From: Rhizobiaceae bacterium
GTDB lineage: Bacteria > Pseudomonadota > Alphaproteobacteria > Rhizobiales > Rhizobiaceae
Length of the DNA: 6,415 nucleotides
Reading direction: 5' to 3'
Assembly (NCBI GenBank): GCA_020696915.1
Contig: JAJFMR010000389.1
Location: 1 to 6,415 of the forward strand
Each line of letters starts with the position of its first letter. The first letter of the stretch is position 1. This document shows positions 5,173 to 6,415 of this stretch, piece by piece. The notes beneath the pieces are model-generated. The model was given only the letters and a program-made list of their open reading frames with translations. It did no database searches and was not told where the DNA came from. The position numbers and the translations under genes were made by a program.

Positions 5173-5604
5173 ATGCGCCATGGATTTGCCGGCCGCCGGC
5201 TGGGCCGCAGCGTCAGCCATCGCAAGTCGATGTTCGCCAATCTCGCCGCGTCGCTGATCGAGCATGAGCAGATCTTGACCACGCTGCCGAAGGCCAAGGA
5301 TCTTCGGCCCATCGTGGAAAAGCTGGTCACGCTGGGCAAGCGCGGGGATCTGCACGCCCGCCGACAGGCGATCGCCTCCATCGGCAGCGAGCCGCTGGTC
5401 AAGCGGCTGTTCGATACGATTGCGCCCCGCTACGCCGATCGGCATGGTGGCTACCTGCGCATCATGAAGGCGGGATTCCGCAAGGGCGACAATGCCGCGA
5501 TGGCGGTCATCGAGTTCGTTGACCGTGACACTTCGGCAAAGGGCGCGGCCGATCGCGCCCGCGCCGATGCCGAAGACGCCGACGCCGAGACCGCAGCTGC
5601 CTGA
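5173..5604 (+). CDS. rplQ: 50S ribosomal protein L17 (bL17)
   Basis: bL17 is a bacterial 50S protein near the polypeptide exit tunnel region of the large subunit. The protein has 143 aa. The conserved part (1-117) shows MRHGFAGRRLGRSVSHRKSM, then FANLAASLIEHEQILTTLPK, AKDLRPIVEKLVTLGKRG, HARRQAI, and the C-terminal GGYLRIMKAGFRKGDNAAMA with VIEFVDRD. A variable Ala/Asp/Glu-rich tail (about 118-143) follows, which is common in Alphaproteobacteria. The ATG at 5173 has a strong AAGGAG (5160-5165) with 7-nt spacing. It is the last gene of the operon: its TGA is followed 23 nt later by an intrinsic terminator. Confidence 0.97.
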   Translation: MRHGFAGRRLGRSVSHRKSMFANLAASLIEHEQILTTLPKAKDLRPIVEKLVTLGKRGDLHARRQAIASIGSEPLVKRLFDTIAPRYADRHGGYLRIMKAGFRKGDNAAMAVIEFVDRDTSAKGAADRARADAEDADAETAAA

Positions 5605-5627
5605 GGCGCGGATGCGGTCGGCAAGGC

Positions 5628-5652
5628 AAGGGGCCCATCGCGGCCCCTTTTT
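5628..5652 (+). terminator. Rho-independent terminator of the alpha operon
   Basis: AAGGGGCC (5628-5635) pairs perfectly with GGCCCCTT (5642-5649) around a 6-nt loop (CATCGC), and the stem runs into five consecutive T (5648-5652). This is a textbook intrinsic terminator located 23 nt after the rplQ stop. It separates the ribosomal operon from the ankyrin gene, whose start is 23 nt beyond it. Confidence 0.92.
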
Positions 5653-5674
5653 CGTGATCGGCAGGTTTTGGATC

Positions 5675-6337
5675 ATGCGAGCAGCGATCCTGGTCGCTGC
5701 GGCGCTGGCGCTCGCATTCCCGGCGAGCAGCGCCGGTGGCGTGGAGGCCGAAATGGACATTCTGGAGGCGGCGCGGACCGGCGACGCCGAAGCGCTCGCC
5801 AGGCTTGTTGCCTCGGGCGTCGATCTCGAGATCCGCGACCCCGACCAGCGGACGCCACTTCTCGTCAGCGTCCGGCACGATCATCGGCAGGCGGCGGCCG
5901 TGCTGATTGCGGCGGGCGCCGACGTCAATGCCAGGGATGTCATGGGCGACACCCCGTTCCTTTATGCCGGCGCCGAAGGCCGCGACGAGATCCTGCGGAT
6001 AATTCTTGCCACGGGCAAGGCCGATCTTGGCTCGACCAATCGCTACGGTGGGACGGCGCTCATTCCGGCCGCCCATCACGGCCACCCTGCAACCGTTCGC
6101 ATCCTTCTCGGCACCGCAATCGACATCGATCACATCAACGATCTGGGATGGACGGCGCTGCTGGAAGCCGTGATCCTGGGCGACGGCGGACCGGTCTATC
6201 GGGAGATCGTTGGCCTGCTTGTCGATGCCGGAGCGAAAAACATTCCCGATGGCAACGGCACGACCCCGCTTGCCCACGCTGAGGCTCGCGGGTTCATGCA
6301 CATCGCGGCAAGAATTGCGGCCGGTCCACGGAAATGA
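5675..6337 (+). CDS. Ankyrin-repeat protein, probably exported
   Basis: The 220-aa product begins with a likely signal peptide: one basic residue, then a hydrophobic Ala/Leu-rich core (AAILVAAALALAFPASSA), with possible cleavage after Ala20. The rest is built of about five to six ankyrin units, starting near 27, 59, 93, 127, 160 and 197. Repeat marks include TPLLVSV, AAAVLIAAGADVNARD, GDTPFLYAGAEGRDEILRII, GTALIPAAHHGHPATVRILL, GWTALLEAV and TTPLAHAEARG. Ankyrin repeats bind other proteins; the partner cannot be predicted and no enzyme domain is visible. The ATG at 5675 has only a weak Shine-Dalgarno-like sequence (GGCAGG at 5660-5665, or GGA at 5670-5672). An in-frame ATG at 5753 has GGAGG at 5743-5747 with 5-nt spacing and would give a 194-aa cytosolic form without the signal sequence. 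The upstream terminator makes separate transcription or readthrough both possible; I see no clear promoter. Confidence 0.85.
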   Translation: MRAAILVAAALALAFPASSAGGVEAEMDILEAARTGDAEALARLVASGVDLEIRDPDQRTPLLVSVRHDHRQAAAVLIAAGADVNARDVMGDTPFLYAGAEGRDEILRIILATGKADLGSTNRYGGTALIPAAHHGHPATVRILLGTAIDIDHINDLGWTALLEAVILGDGGPVYREIVGLLVDAGAKNIPDGNGTTPLAHAEARGFMHIAARIAAGPRK

Positions 6338-6377
6338 GCGGCCGGCCGCTTTGCTTGCGGCAAGCCTTTCATTTTGC
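6337..6377 (+). terminator. Possible terminator region after the ankyrin gene
   Basis: A perfect 14-bp palindrome AGCGGCCGGCCGCT (6337-6350) begins at the last base of the stop codon. It is followed by a small hairpin, GCTTG (6353-6357) with CAAGC (6361-6365), then CTTTCATTTTG. An alternative pairing joins GCCGC (6345-6349) to GCGGC (6357-6361). The T-rich tail is interrupted, so this is a weaker terminator than the one after rplQ. The near-symmetry would allow action on both strands. Confidence 0.4.
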
Positions 6378-6399
6378 GTATTCATCGGGACAATAGCGC

Positions 6400-6412
6400 G
6401 GCTTGCGAAGCC
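6400..6412 (+). repeat. Small hairpin at the window edge
   Basis: GGCTT (6400-6404) and AAGCC (6408-6412) pair around GCG. The sequence resembles the hairpin at 6353-6365. Only 3 bases follow before the window ends, so nothing can be said about a T run or a neighbouring gene. Confidence 0.25.
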
Positions 6413-6415
6413 TGG

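Noticed and set aside
4333..5760. Long open frame on the minus strand (about 475 codons) opposite rpoA and rplQ
   Set aside because: It lies wholly antisense to two unmistakable genes. Its translation shows the Arg/Gly/Ala/His-rich composition expected from reverse reading of GC-rich codons, with no recognisable domain.
5507..6385. Minus-strand open frame (about 292 codons) opposite the ankyrin gene
   Set aside because: The + strand frame has clear ankyrin repeats and a signal peptide. The reverse frame has no family features and spans the operon terminator.

Overview
This window is a stretch of core alphaproteobacterial chromosome: the 3' half of the spc ribosomal protein operon followed by the whole alpha operon. 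All genes are on the + strand. The order is rpsE (3' end only), rpmD, rplO, secY, adk, rpsM, rpsK, rpoA, rplQ, then a separate ankyrin-repeat gene. Three points suggest a Hyphomicrobiales (Rhizobiales) bacterium, perhaps close to Mesorhizobium/Phyllobacteriaceae: adk sits between secY and rpsM, both rpmJ and rpsD are missing from the alpha operon, and the sequence is GC-rich with RpoA of 336 aa and S11 of 129 aa. The genus is an inference from remembered protein sequences, not from a search.

Layout. Positions 1-848 hold the end of uS5, then uL30 and uL15, closely packed with their own Shine-Dalgarno sites. A 121-nt spacer with two strong 8-bp hairpins leads into secY (970-2310). The stop codon of secY overlaps the start of adk (ATGA), and a run of seven G lies just upstream. 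A promoter-like pair begins inside the adk stop region (2978-3006) and is followed at once by a two-tier stem-loop, which looks like the promoter and structured leader of the alpha operon. rpsM, rpsK and rpoA follow, separated by spacers of about 105-110 nt that each contain hairpins. rpoA and rplQ are 36 nt apart. A classical Rho-independent terminator (5628-5652) closes the operon. Downstream is a gene for an exported-looking ankyrin-repeat protein (5675-6337), then palindromes and small hairpins to the window end.

How the genes work together: uS5, uS13 and uS11 belong to the 30S subunit, and uL30, uL15 and uL17 to the 50S subunit. SecY is the membrane channel that exports and inserts new proteins. 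Adenylate kinase balances AMP, ADP and ATP. RpoA is the assembly platform and activator contact of RNA polymerase. The cluster couples ribosome, transcription and secretion capacity to growth.

The most notable anomaly is in rpsM. The reading frame is normal through Arg102, but the highly conserved S13 tail is then encoded in another frame, as expected from an exact 5-nt deletion at 3453/3454. Restoring 5 nt gives a 122-aa protein with a typical tail. I see no mobile element, CRISPR array, tRNA, rRNA or evidence of a novel gene system; apart from rpsM and some structured spacers, this is an ordinary housekeeping region.
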